A DNA stretch of 64,000 bases from assembly GCA_030549775.1 (NCBI GenBank), contig CM060174.1, forward strand, positions 39,909,086-39,973,085, given 5' to 3'. This document shows, piece by piece, positions 22,514-34,134 of this stretch. Position 1 is the first letter of the stretch; every line of letters starts with the position of its first letter. The translations under genes and the position numbers were made by a program. Under the pieces are notes generated by a model. It was not told where the DNA came from. It did no database searches and saw nothing but the letters and a program-made list of their open reading frames with translations. This DNA comes from Tamarix chinensis. Lineage: Eukaryota > Streptophyta > Magnoliopsida > Caryophyllales > Tamaricaceae.

Positions 22514-24289
22514 TGGTGCGGTCATAGCTTGCACGCAATTTAAACCCTCTTGTTATTAATTGTAGCATTGGCAAATAAGGGTATCATTCCAAATCGGGGA
22601 TTGAGAGGGCTCACCTCTATTTAAATAGATTAAAAAATAAATAAAAATAAAAATCCTAAATAACACAAAATAAATAAATAATAAAATACTAATGGGGGTT
22701 ATAAAAGGAATAAATAAACTAAACTAAACTAAAATAATAATAAAAATAATAGGAAACTCGAAGATATGATAAATATGCTAGGGAAATGAAAATTCACCAT
22801 TAGATTAGGTCGAAATATAACATTAATTTCTAAGTCATCTTTTAATCATGAGAAAGAGATTGACCAAGTTGTACACCAAAAGCAGATCCATATACCTTAT
22901 ATTACTTCCCTTAATTAATTGATAAGACAAAGTGCCAATATTAATCCAATTAAATATTAGCATTATAGTAGCAACAAGTAGCTCCTATATTTAACTAGAT
23001 TTAATACATTAAGTATAACATTAAGTATAATTGGAAGGCTGTCAATCTAAGTACCCAAACTAGTACACATAGCATGTCTAGCTATATTTCCTTTCCTTGA
23101 CCCACATGTATCTAAACGTTTTACTACTTCTCTTAGAATCACAAAACTATTAGGTGAATTGTTATCTAACCTAGCTGCAATTTATATATATACATTCTAG
23201 TATATTTATATGGCCACCTAGTAGGTAAATAATCCTACATACTACCACTTATCAGGAAACCAAAACAAGGCATGCACCATATAAATTATACTTGACATAA
23301 TAATATATATGAACAATAGCAATTAAAATAGAGTCAAGGAACAATCTCACAAAACAAAGAAAATAAAATTATACTTCAAACTCTAATCTAGGGCTTCAAT
23401 TTATTCCCTAGCAATGAATATTCAGCCAACCCTAATTATTGAATGAATTACATAGAAATATATATCCAAAATATAAATTAAAAAGAGAGAAATAAATAAC
23501 TAAAATTAATTATAGATAAGAGATCAAGAACTTATTCAAATAAAAAATTTATCTAAAACAAATTCTATCGGGCAAATTTCTTCCCTATTTTTCTTCTTTT
23601 CTGGCCCTAAATTTTGTGCAACTAATTTCTTTTTCTTTTTCTTTCTTTCCAGTTGACGACCGACCTTTCTTCTGCATCGTATTCTTTTTTCTCTATATTG
23701 CTAGTCACTCTACCCTGCTGGCCTTCTACTATGCGTCCTCTCTCTCTCTCGACATTGCTTCTTGTCCTTGGTGGCTACTCTCAGCGTGTAGCGTTAGAGC
23801 CTTTTTATTCTTGTGCATCTGACTGCTCCTACTCACTCTCGCAGCCCTCTTGATCTTTGCGGCCGAACTCACGTCCTTTTTTTTTGTTCCGTGTCGTCCG
23901 ATCCTCTTCTACTTTTTCTTTCCATGTCAGCCCTTCGTCGCAAACAGTGTTGTGTCCTTTTCTTCTTCGTCCGCTGGTCACCATTTGGCTTCTTTTGGTC
24001 TTTTGTTCCGGGTCTTTGGGTCGTTGGTCCAAAGGTCCAATTCTTTTTTTCTTTTTTTATTTCCTTTTATTTGAAAACAACACCTACATTATAAAATTGT
24101 ATTAAAATTAATAAATAATATTATACTCTAAATTTATTTAATTTATATCATTTTAGCTTAAATAATAATATTTATGCAATTATTATCACTTAAGCATAAA
24201 ATCATAATTAATCACCTATATTACTTAATTAAAATATTAAAAACTAAGATTATAAGTGTATAAAATATATCAAAATAAGAACTTATCAC
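22514..24289 (-). repeat. 5' LTR of the deletion derivative
   Basis: It is 1776 bp, TG...CACCA in minus orientation, and matches the LTRs of the complete element (1866-1873 bp) over most of its length. Landmarks are the CAGCTAGGTTAGATAACAAT region and the TTATCACTTAAGC start. The open frames 23616-24105 arise from its pyrimidine-rich promoter part and are not genes. The TATA region has decayed. Confidence 0.85.
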
Positions 24290-24543
24290 CCCCATGACAC
24301 AAATGGCAATGGTTGAAGTGCCCCAACGTAATTTTCTTTAGAAAATCTAAACACGGTATGGGAAAATGGATAAAAAGGTGTAGGAAACTAGGATCAGATG
24401 ATAAAAAGCTTTCTTAAAAAAATTGTGGTTGGGCATGTATACGAAAGAGAGAAAAGGAATGAGACAAAGATATGAGGTCATCATCCACTTTTATCAATTT
24501 TGGTCCCTAAATCCATTTGAGGTAGGGAAAAAGCTTGGGTTAA
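24290..24543. other. Short unassigned stretch between elements
   Basis: I see no repeat or coding signal. It ends in GTTAA (24539-24543), which is the left target duplication of the following solo LTR. This may be one of the few pieces here outside a recognised element. Confidence 0.5.
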
Positions 24544-25477
24544 TTGAAATGCCCCGAAAATTTTTAATTTTATAAACTACATTTAAAGTATATTTATTAT
24601 AAAAATTATTGCAATAAATTATTTTTAAATTGAATTAATTAGGGAAAATCAAGAAGAAATTTATAAGTATTTTTATTAGAAAAGAATTTGGGTATTTTAG
24701 CTAATTAAGCATTTTATTTTGAAAATAAATTAAATAAATTATTATATTTAAAATAAGAATAAAATAGTTTCAAATTAATATTAATTTTATAAATAATTTA
24801 ATTGGATAAAATTAGGGTGTTTTGGTAATTAAAAAGAAATTTATGGAAAATCTTTTAAAAATCATAATTTGGACTAAAATAGGATTTAAATATTATTTTA
24901 TTCAAATATTATTATTTTTAAATATCCATAATATTTTAATTAATTTAAATACCCAACATAATTATTTCTCTCTTTTCCTTTTTCTTTTTCTTTCCTTTTT
25001 CTTCTTTTTTCTTCTTCTTTTCTTTTTTCTTTTTTTCTTCTTCTCCTCGTTCGGGCTGCCTCTCCCACGACCCACTTCTCCTTTCTTTTCCTTCCTCCCA
25101 GCCCAGCAGCGCGACGCTGGCTCTTCCGTCGTCCCCCTCCCCACGCCGTGTTTTGATGGTTTTTCCATCAGGACGCAACGTTTCATTAAACGTTACCTGC
25201 ATCCTTCGTCCGTCGTTCCCACGCTGCGTTTTGTTTATTGTTTCATAAAAACGCATCGCTTCATTAAATGACTTCCTCCCTCGTGCCGACCGGCCTGGTT
25301 CTCCTTTTTCTTTTCCTTCCCGGCCGACCGACCCACCTCCCTTCTCCTTCCTTCTTCATCCCTTCTCCTCCCTCGTGAACCTTCAACCTAACCCAAGCAA
25401 TCGCCGGCCGATTTCTGACGCCGGCCACCCAAACCCATCCTACCGACCTCCAAAACCCTAATAACCCATCTAAACTC

Positions 25478-25485
25478 TATAAATA
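25478..25485 (+). promoter_or_regulatory. TATA box of the solo long LTR
   Basis: CTCTATAAATAGCC, about 930 bp into the LTR, is followed by a leader-like CTTCTTCTTCTCG. An equivalent box exists in the minus-oriented copy at 3946-3953. Confidence 0.6.
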
Positions 25486-27069
25486 GCCTAATGGTGGATG
25501 TTTTCGAGACTTCTTCTTCTCGAAAACACTAAGAGAGATCTGCCTGCCACCGCCCCGTCAGACGCCATTATCTCCTTCCCCGGCCAACTTCAACACCTCC
25601 TCTTGCTACCAATCTCTTCCCTGCAATACCTTCTAATTAATTAAACTAACCACAACCTTCGATTCATCTTGTACAAGCCTCCATAATTGCAAAAAGTTGG
25701 TTAGTTGCTTTGACAGAAAATTTCACCCGAGACGTTGAACCACCTTCCACCGCCACATCCGCCACTTCTAACACCTATTAAACCAACTATTAACTCCTAC
25801 TAATTATCCTCTACAGCCCCATATAATTATTTTAATTTTCTTCCTCTCCATCACCCATTTTCCTAATTTTTGGCCCCCTTAGACCTATTTTCCGGCCACC
25901 TTCGGGAACCATCGCCAGTTCCACCTTCATCCTCCAACTCAAGGTGATGCCATAGACATTTTAAATACTTTATTTCGAATTATTTATAATTATTCTAATT
26001 TTAGCCAAAATTTTAGTATTAATTCAACTTTAATTATTATTATTATTAGTAATATTGACTGTATTTTAATTTCTAAATTTGGTTGACAGGTCTGGGAGTA
26101 TTATTGAGTAAGTTAAGTTATTATTCTCGAATTTTTCCTATTTAATGTAATTATTCCATGTTTAATATTATTATTAATAATATAATTAATATTATTATTG
26201 TTAGTATAATCAGTTATTTGATACTGCAATTATTTCAGGAGTAGTAGAAACCTAAAATTTTAATTAAGTCTCGTAGATTTGCCTTTTATTATTATTTTTA
26301 GCATTTTTTAACATTATTACTAATTATATTATTATTATTATTAACCATATTAACTTTATATAATAAGTATATGTATAATATTAATATCTTTTTTACATTT
26401 TAAATAGTATTATGATTAAATGGGGAGGTTTTGAAATCCACTTTGTAAATTTAAGGCTTAGATTATTATTATTATTAAGTTTTCTATTAATATTACTACT
26501 ATTAGTAATAATTTTTTATTAATTAAAATTATTATTATAATAAATATTATTATTATTATTACCTTTAATAACTCTATTTCGGTAAAGGGTAGAAACCCTT
26601 ATATCACCTTTTTACTTTAAATTATAATAGTATGTATTAATGTTTTAGTGGTTTTGGGCATAATTAATTAAGAATCAAGACTTAAGATAAATTAGAAACT
26701 AATAGTAGTATAGGAAGGAAGCTAATCCTAGTATTTCTTCCCCATAATAGGTGAGCCCAGTCAAACCCCTCAAGTGGAATAGGAGCGTGCTCCAAGACCG
26801 GTGTCGTTTTAGGTAAGGAGTGCTAAGGTATTTTATGTGCTTATGTATATTATGTGTTTCACATGTTATGTATCTAATGTTTATTATAATTAAATATTTT
26901 ATATGTGGTATGACTTGGAGTTGAAGTATGTTTTACATGGTATGTGTATTAATTATGTATGATGATATGTGTTGTGTATGTGAGGAAGTCGATGTGGTTT
27001 GTGTGAGAGGAAGGATGAAAAAGGAGGATGGGGAAAGAATTTGATTAAGGAAAGTGAGTTAACCTAATT

Positions 27070-27480
27070 TTATGGTTTTATAAGGAATAATCTAGTTTAT
27101 GATGCTATTTGGGAGAATTTAATTTATGATATTATATGGGAGAATTTAATTTATGATTGATTAGGAGAATTAAATTATGGTTTGTTTGGGAGATTTAGTT
27201 TATGATGTTATTTGGGAGAATGTAATTTATAATATTATATGGGAGAATTTAAGTTATGATTTGATTGGGAGAGTTAATTTATAATTTGTTTGGGAGAATT
27301 TAGTTTATGATGTTATTTGGGAGAATGTAATTTATAATATTATATAGGAGAATTTAAGTTATGATTTGATTGGGAGAGTTATTTTATAATTTGTTTGGGA
27401 GAATCTAATTCATGATGTTATTTGGGAAAATGTAATTTATGATTTTCTTGGGGAATTCAATTTATAGTTTTCCTTGGGAG
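27070..27480 (+). repeat. TTTGGGAGAATTTA-type tandem repeats
   Basis: Roughly ten units of about 35 bp, alternating TATGATGTTATTTGGGAGAA and TATGATTTGATTGGGAGAGT variants. A higher-order duplication is visible: about 27195-27300 repeats at 27300-27400. Confidence 0.8.
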
Positions 27481-28195
27481 ATTCTAATTTATGATTTTAT
27501 GTGGAAGAATCTTTATGGCTTGAATTTAGGGTTTGGTATGGAAGAATCTTTATGGTTTGAATTTAGGGTTTGGTATGGGTGAATCTTTGGTTTTGGTTGG
27601 ATTGAATTTAGGGTTTTGTATGACGGAATCTAGGGTTTACCTGGTGGTATTAATGGATATATATTGGTATTAGGGTTTGTATGATGATATCAAGGTTTGT
27701 ATGGTGGTAATTATAGTTGTATGGTGGTATTAGGATTTACATGGTGAAATTGATGATTGAATGGTGGTATTAGGGTTTGCATGGTTGAATTTAGGGTTTC
27801 ACGTAGAATTTTAGGGTTTGCATGAAAACGGTTCAAAGGTTTGCATGGGGAGATTAATGTCTGCATGGGTATGAAAATTACGTGTGGAAAGTTAATTTGG
27901 GATGTAAGGAAGGTAATGTAAGTGTTGTTTGGGTGTTTGATCACTTGGGATAAAAATAGCATGTGGAGCAAATTAAGGGTACAGAGGAGACTGAATTATG
28001 GTTTGTTGTGGTTAATTAAGGTCTGTGGTGGTTGATTAGGGTTTTTGTGTTATCATATGTATGTGGTGATTAAAGTGTAAGTATGATGATGATTATGGAA
28101 AATATGATTTATGATTCGTGCATGTCTATGGTGAAAGCTTCTGAATAAGATACTTAAAACATTAATTATCTAAAGAGGAAGATCGTTGAGACGGG

Positions 28196-28585
28196 ACCAA
28201 CCAATCCACCGGTTTGGAATAGTGGTTAGGGTTTTTACCCTATGTGCGATCGATCCACCGGTTATAATAGTGGTTAGGACATGATGTCGTATGTGTGACC
28301 GATCCACCGGTTATAATAGTGGGGGTTCCCGAGCTCAACAGTCACAAACCAGAATGCTTAAAAGACACTAATTACTTATAGTGGAACACCATGCGAGGAG
28401 GAACCAAACCGATCCACCGGTTAGGAATAGTGGTTAGGGTTTCTACCCTATATGTAACCGATCCACTGGTAATAATAGTGGTTAGGGCATGATGCCCTGT
28501 TGTGACCGATCCACCGGTAATAATAGTGGTTAGGGCTTGATGCTCTATTATGACTAGCCCACCGGTTATAATAGTGGGGTGTTCC
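28196..28585 (+). repeat. CACCGG/TATAATAGTGG tandem repeat array
   Basis: Units of about 55-60 bp share GATCCACCGGTTATAATAGT followed by GGTTAGGGYWTGATGCCCTA-like sequence. Three units, then a spacer with GTGGAACACCATG, then four units. The LTR at 248-620 has the same two-block layout. Confidence 0.85.
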
Positions 28586-28753
28586 TATGCTCGTATGGAC
28601 TTGATAAAAAGGCATGGTGTGAATTGAATTCTGATAAGAGATCAATTAAATGATTAATCTAGACTACAATTGGGCCTTTGTACGTACTTTTACCCGGTTG
28701 ATCATATACATTTATGAATATGCTCTTTTACGTCCTGCATGATTTTTGTATTT

Positions 28754-28937
28754 ATGTGTTGGCCTTAGTGATCAAGTCACCTTACTCAGTACTGGACCCG
28801 TACTGATACTACCTTGGTTGATGGGTCCTGTGATGATCCACCGATGGTGGGGAGCAGACCTCTTGTGCAGGTTTAAGATCAGAGACTGTTTTGGGGTGGC
28901 AGGCCTGACTTGAGTGAGTAGGCAATCCGGAATTTGA
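28754..28937 (+). other. Conserved block downstream of the LTR repeat array
   Basis: Counterpart of 783-960: TTACTCAGTACTGGACCCGT, GGGTCCTGTGATGATCCACC, GGTGGGGAGCAGACCTC and TTGAGTGAGTAGGC are kept at matching spacing. Confidence 0.55.
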
Positions 28938-29262
28938 CCCATCGGGTTTTATCTTGTTTAAATGTATTTCTATTTGGAAGTTACAAGTGTTATTTGAAAC
29001 TTCAAGGGTATTGTAATTAACTCTTAATTTCTCGGACTCTGATTTTGTTGTATGATCTTTCGAATCCTTTTATGAATCGTTAATTTGAATTTAACGTGCA
29101 TCTTTTCTTTAGCCTTAGCACTTGGTAATGGAACGGTTGGAGAGAACCGGTCTGGTTAAGTGTGGCGGTAACATTCCCAGAATTCACAAGTTTTAATTGT
29201 TTCTATCTTAATTGCTTCCGTTTTAAAAAAAATTAGTGAATTTTGGGGTGTTCCAAGTTATT

Positions 29263-29373
29263 TGTAACACCCCGAGTCGACACGACCACGCGGGGGCTAC
29301 CTTGGAGTGCTTTCGGATTGATCGGCTGGCCCCACAGATCAACATGAGTCCTTTTAGCACGCTTTGTCTTCAC
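29263..29373 (-). repeat. Cassandra 3' LTR, outer piece
   Basis: TGTAACACCCCGAGTCGACA to GTCTTCAC; it matches 35115-35225 closely. The last eight bases are the left copy of the hAT target duplication. Confidence 0.9.
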
Positions 29374-29575
29374 TAGGGATGGCAATGGGTCCAGGACCCG
29401 GCCTAGACCCGGCGGACCCGACCCGTTAATACAGGGTCTGGATCTGTAATTTTTAGACCCGGTGGGTCTGGATCGGGTCTGGGTCTAGACCTAAATAAAC
29501 GGGTCTGGATCTGGATCCTATTATTTTAGACCCAGACCCGACCCAGACCCGGCCCGGACCCGTATTTTTTTAAAC
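29374..29575. repeat. hAT left end with subterminal GGGTCTGG motifs
   Basis: Many GGGTCTGG, AGACCCGG and GACCCGAC words in both orientations follow the inverted repeat. The right end (34600-34772) mirrors this. Such clusters are typical transposase-binding regions in hAT elements. Confidence 0.6.
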
Positions 29576-30217
29576 CCTAATGTCACTACTCTTCTCTTAC
29601 TGATTCAACGACGCCCAACCCAAGTCCCAACAGTCGCGCAGCCGCTCAGTGCTCACGCCGTCACGCGAAGAACGGAAGATCCGAAGAAGAGACTCAAAAG
29701 AGTCTGTTGATCTTCTCTGTTCTGTTTCGACTTCCGACTCTCCCTATTCTGTCTCTCTGTTCTTCAAGACTTCAACTTCAACAATCAACAGATTCAACAC
29801 TCGATCGTGCTCAAGCTCAACAGTGGACGGTCGAGGTCGAGGACGATACCAGTCACGCCTCTTTTGACCCGTCTTCTTCTTCTTGTTCCACTTCCACCGA
29901 ATTTTTCCACATCGATGAAAACCTAAATCAAGAACGACAAGAAGGTACGTCTCGGCCCGCCCTCATTTTCCTCTTGTTTTTTAATGGAAGATGATTGGTC
30001 GGATTTCTTAGTGGAATATTGGGCGTTGGTGTTCTTGATTATTTGATGCTGCTTTTTCAATACGCACTCCCGCAATTGGAAAATATTGAAAATTGCCCCC
30101 TCCTTGATATGTGATTCTGGTTAGAATGTTTATAATTCTGCGTTGTCTCTTTTTCATGTTTCCTATGGTCGATTTGTCTTTCATTCATTTACTTTTCGAA
30201 GCTCAACAATCATCTTC

Positions 30218-30490
30218 CATTTCAGTTTCCATTGCACGGTCGAGGTCGAGGACGAGGATGACGGGACAAGTCTCCATTGCACGGTTTGCACCAAGGACGA
30301 GTCTCCAATTCCATTGCACGGTTTGCACGCGTTTCCATTTCAGTTTCCATTGCACGGTCACCGACTCACCAAGGACGAGTCTCTGCACTGCACCACGAGT
30401 CAGGCAGTTTCCATTGCACGGTTTGCACCCTGAGTCCACGCCTATTCGAGCTTCGAAGTTTCCATTGCACGGTTTGCACCCCGAGTCCCC
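30218..30490 (+). repeat. TTTCCATTGCACGGTTTGCA repeat array in the hAT leader
   Basis: Five or six copies of (T)TCCATTGCACGGTTTGCACC at irregular spacing, interleaved with AAGGACGAGTCTC. The GACGGTCGAGGTCGAGGACG motif at 29827-29846 recurs almost unchanged at about 30237. Overlapping open frames on both strands (30111-30531, 30203-30439) come from the repeats. Confidence 0.75.
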
Positions 30491-30959
30491 GACCTCCCCT
30501 CCTCTCAGGATTTCATAAATTCAAAGTGTAGGTTCAACGGCTTGTAGGTTTTGTTATTGTATTTGTAAGTAACATTTTTGTAGGTTCGAGACTTTGAATC
30601 ACTCATTCTGTATTCATTTTCAGGTTCAGCCGTGTGCAGGAATAAAATGGTGTAGTGGCAAGCCGGCAGCCATGTGGCTAATCATCTAGCAAATCTAGCT
30701 GACAAAGGTTAATCCACTAGTTGCAACTTGCAATTTGCATACTTTGGAGGTGTCTTGTGCAGTTGTGCTATAAGAGGTATGGACGTCTGGTATATCATCA
30801 AGACGACAACTTCATTTTATATATTTTTTTTGTTATGATCAGATTTGATAGTTTTTTATCTTGGAAATGTCATGAGGAAAAAAATTGTTAAATGAGATGT
30901 TTGAAATGTTTAAGATAGAAATAAAGTCAACTTAGGGATGCTTGTTTTCTGGTTGGTGT

Positions 30960-31420
30960 ACAACCTAGATCATTCATTTAATATTTTTACTAAACCTATA
31001 TATTAATTACAAAATAAAATTATATCATCAACAAATGCTATGTAAGCATGTCCATCCCATACGTTGGGGATGAAATATAAACCGTAAAGTAGTTATGTTC
31101 TTCCATAATAATTTGATAAAGAATTATAGGAACAGCACAAATAAGTAAGGTGACATTGGGTCACCTTGTCTAATCCCTTATACACCTTTGAATAATACAA
31201 TATTCTTCCCATTAATATCTTGAAATAAGAAGGTGGTGGTGAAACAAGCCATAAACTATTTTACAAACTAGTATAGGAATCCCTAATCTCACCATAATCA
31301 ATTATATACATTTCTAGTTTATAGTGGCATAGGCCTTCCTTAAATGAATTTTCACCATACATAGAGAAGAGATTCTTTCTTTGTTATATTCCTTCATGTG
31401 TCCTTATGGCAGGATAATAT
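30960..31420 (-). pseudogene. LINE (L1-type) reverse transcriptase fragment inside the hAT
   Basis: The reverse complement contains a LINE RT core: a decayed HLRKAY near 31350, ACFTTTFLFQDINGKN near 31250, then GIRQGDPMSPYLFV (31140-31182), then AFVDDIILFCN (31006-31040), the catalytic FADD motif with A changed to V. There are stops and a frame change between blocks. No LINE poly-A tail, ORF1 or endonuclease is visible, so it is a truncated relic between the hAT leader and the first transposase coding exon. Confidence 0.75.
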
Positions 31421-31658
31421 TTTGAAAAAAGAACTAGTGTTTGATTGCCACTAGTATATAAATGAAAGAAATGTAAGGTAGGAAATTGATGAATTTATGA
31501 ATTATGATATTTGTCTAGTAGGATTAACTAACTAAGACTATGATTAGAAATGATGAATTTTTCGCAAGTTAACATTACAAGTTATTGCATAGGTTAAATT
31601 TGATAATATTCTATTCTTGAGGTTACTTCAAGTTGTATTTTTTTTATTCTAGTAGGTC

Positions 31659-34134
31659 ATGGAACATGAACAAGAATCTAATTGTGCTTCTTCAAAGTTT
31701 TCATGGTCTAAGGGCACTCGTATTGGTTCATTTCAGCCTGCTACATTACATGTGGATGATTTGGAAGTAAACATGGAGGATGTTCAAAATCAGAACAATG
31801 AGGGGCACCTAAGTGATAAGGAAGTAGATCAAGAACTTGATTCTTCTATTTGTACACAAAAAACTAGGAAGCACACTTCAGTGGTATGGGATTTCTTTGA
31901 TAGAATTGAAGTTAATGGTGTGGGTAAGGCCAAATGTCGTCACTGTAAGGCTATTTTAACTTGTGCAACTACTGGTGGAACCTCACATCTTAAAAAGCAT
32001 GTAGACAAGACTTGCCCTGGAAGACATTTGAGGCTTGGGTCAAGAGGGGTCAAGCAACAAAAATTGAGTATAAAGACTCAATCCGACGGCTCAGCAAGTT
32101 TAGATATAAAGCAGAATAATGATACGTCATTTGATCAAGAAATTTCAAGGAGGGAATTAGTAAACATGGTGGTGATGCATGAGTATCCGTTGTCGATTGT
32201 TGACCATATTGGATTTAGAAGATTTGTACAAAGCCTCAATTCTTCATTCAAGATGATTTCAAGGAATACTTTGAAGAATGATGTGATGAAGTTGTATCAA
32301 AGTGAAAGACACAATCTAAAGGATTTGTTGGATCATAATCAGAGTCGAGTTGCAATCACCACTAACATGTGGACTGCATCCAACCAAAAAAAGGGATACA
32401 TGGTCGTGACATCACACTTTATTGATGAAGATTGGAATTTGCGAAGTAGAACTTTGAGGTAACTATTTAATTATTATCGTTATATTATATTAGCTTGATA
32501 GCTTGATTAAGTGTAATTTTTTAATGATTTTTTCATTATTATTTTGAAGGTTTTCGTTTGTCCCATGTCCACATACAAAAGGCATTATTTCCAAGGTTTT
32601 ATTAGATTGTGTGTCCCAATTTGGGCTTGAAAGCAAAATCTCTTCTGTGGTGGTTGATAATTGTAGTACTAATGATGCAATGATGGGAATTTTGTTGAGA
32701 AAATTTGAGAAAAAGTCTCTTATACTTGGTGGAGCAATATTACATATGAGGTGTAGTGCTCACATTCTTAACTTGATAGTTAATGATGGATTAAATGTGA
32801 TCAAGACGGGGATTGAAAATATTCGAGATTGTGTCTCATTTTGGACTTTAACTCCTTAAAGGATTGAAAAGTTTGAGGATTCATGTCGATATTTGAAGGT
32901 CAATACTTCGAAAATGTTAGTTCTTGATTGTAAAACTAGATGGAATTCTACTTATTTGATGCTCCAGAGTGCTTTTCCCTATAAAGATGTGTTTAAAAGG
33001 TTGAAACGTTTATATGTTGGACTTAGTTTGTAGTTCCTAGTGATGATGATTGGGATTTGGCTCATGTTGTATGTGAGAAGTTGGAAATTTTTTATAAGAC
33101 TACCGTAGTTTTCTTGGGAAGAAATTACCCTACCGCAAATTTATTTTTTCGAGAAGTATGCATGATTAGAATTGCTTTGAGAAGTTGGCTATGAAGTGAT
33201 GTTGAGGTCATTAGTTCTATGGCATCAAAGATGATTGAAAAGTTTGACAAATATTGGCGCGAAATTGATGGAATATTGGCTATTGCTAGTATTTTGGATC
33301 CTAGAAACAAAATGGATTGTGTTGAATACTATTTCAGGAGATTATATGATGATGAGGCTCATAATGAATTAGATAGGGTTAGAAACATGTTTGATGCTCT
33401 CTTGGTTGAATATCAGAAGAAAGTTGTTGATTATTCTAGTGACCTTGGTGGTTCTTCTAAAGCTCCATTGAAAAATTCTCTAAAGCGGGTATCACCTCAA
33501 ACTTCTGTTGATGATGAGGAGGATGAATTTGCTTTAGTTAAGAAAACTAAAGTAAGAAAATTAAGTGTGAGGTGTGAGTTAGATCATTACTTGGAAAGTG
33601 ATACATTGCCTGAAAGTGATCGTTTTGATATCCTGAATTTTTTGGAAGAACGACCTCAAGTATCCAACTCTACAAAAGATTGCTAGGGATATTCTTGCTA
33701 TTCCCATTTCTACTGTTGCTTCAGAAAGTGCTTTTAGCACAGGAGGACGGGTTGTAAGTCCCCATCGTTCGAGACTGCATGCAAAAACTGTAGAGGCATT
33801 GATGTGTTTACAAAGTTGGATGGTTGAAGACATTAAAGGTATTTTAATCTCTCTTCAATCATAACTTATTGTATATTTTATTTTATATGAGATAATTTAT
33901 TATTTATTTGTTTAATATTCTATAAAGGTACATTGGAGAATCCATATGCATGTGCTACAATGATAGAAGATTCGGATACTGAGGATGGAGTAGATGTAAT
34001 TGACGTTTGTGATATGGTATATAATTATTTAATTTTACTTTAATATTATTATTGTATAGAATTTCACCGATTAAAGTTAATATTTATAATCTTATAAATT
34101 TTTAGGATATTGACAATGATGAAGAAGATGATTG
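31659..34134 (+). pseudogene. hAT transposase with BED zinc finger, broken
   Basis: The first exon starts at the ATG at 31659, just after an acceptor-like CTAGTAG. It has a BED zinc finger (VWDFFDRIEV, CRHC, HLKKHVDKTC), then a helical region and TTNMWTASNQKKGYMVVTSH. A GT donor at 32460 and a TTTTGAAG acceptor at about 32549 bound the first intron. The next exon has VVVDNCSTNDAM, ILHMRCSAHILNL and LVLDCKTRWNSTYLML. The dimerisation region near 33680-33830 reads ILAIPISTVASESAFSTGGR and SRLHAKTVEALMCLQSWMV. Two short 3' exons (about 33930-34014, 34105-34134) end in an acidic tail. Lesions: a stop at 32858, a frame change near 33030, a stop near 33195, and a frame change near 33670. The family is RICESLEEPER/DAYSLEEPER-like. 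Confidence 0.9.

Larger units (their letters stand above)
18741..24289 (-). mobile_element. Athila-family deletion derivative lacking pol
   Basis: It is related to the complete element at 45868-57141, in the opposite orientation. It has a full 5' LTR (22514-24289), a decayed tRNA-Asp-type primer site, a gag-derived ORF, the non-coding 3' region with both polypurine tracts, and a 3' LTR cut short at 18741. Protease, RT, RNase H and integrase are missing entirely: the gag-derived ORF is followed within about 50 bp by the sequence that follows integrase in the complete element. A deletion also removed the N-terminal gag half. Such an element could only move with enzymes from a relative. No target duplication can be tested because one end is lost. 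Confidence 0.85.
24544..29256 (+). mobile_element. Solo long LTR, 4.7 kb, GTTAA target
   Basis: It begins TTGAAATGCCCC and ends GGGGTGTTCCAA. The left flank is GTTAA; the right flank is GTTAT, and becomes GTTAA if the overlapping Cassandra target copy has one substitution. It contains no coding sequence or partner LTR, so it is a solo LTR. The domains in order are: AT-rich start; pyrimidine-rich block (24965-25100); GC-rich promoter part with a TATA box at 25478; AT-rich triplets (26030-26570); TTGGGAGAATTTA-type repeats; the CACCGG/TATAATAGTGG array; a conserved block; and the end. Opposite-strand copies of the same design occur at 1297-5005. LTRs this long occur in Ogre/Tat-type gypsy elements, but without an internal region the lineage is open. 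Confidence 0.75.

Noticed and set aside
18660..24295. CCCCCA on both sides of the Athila derivative as a target duplication
   Set aside because: The left CCCCCA belongs to the tip of another LTR (TGTAACACCCCC), so the match is probably coincidence.
24822..25271. 149-codon plus-strand frame and 103-codon minus-strand frame
   Set aside because: Same low-complexity LTR part in the other orientation; no conserved protein feature.
30111..30531. 135-codon frame in the hAT leader
   Set aside because: Produced by the TTCCATTGCACGGTTTGCA repeats; frames are open on both strands there.
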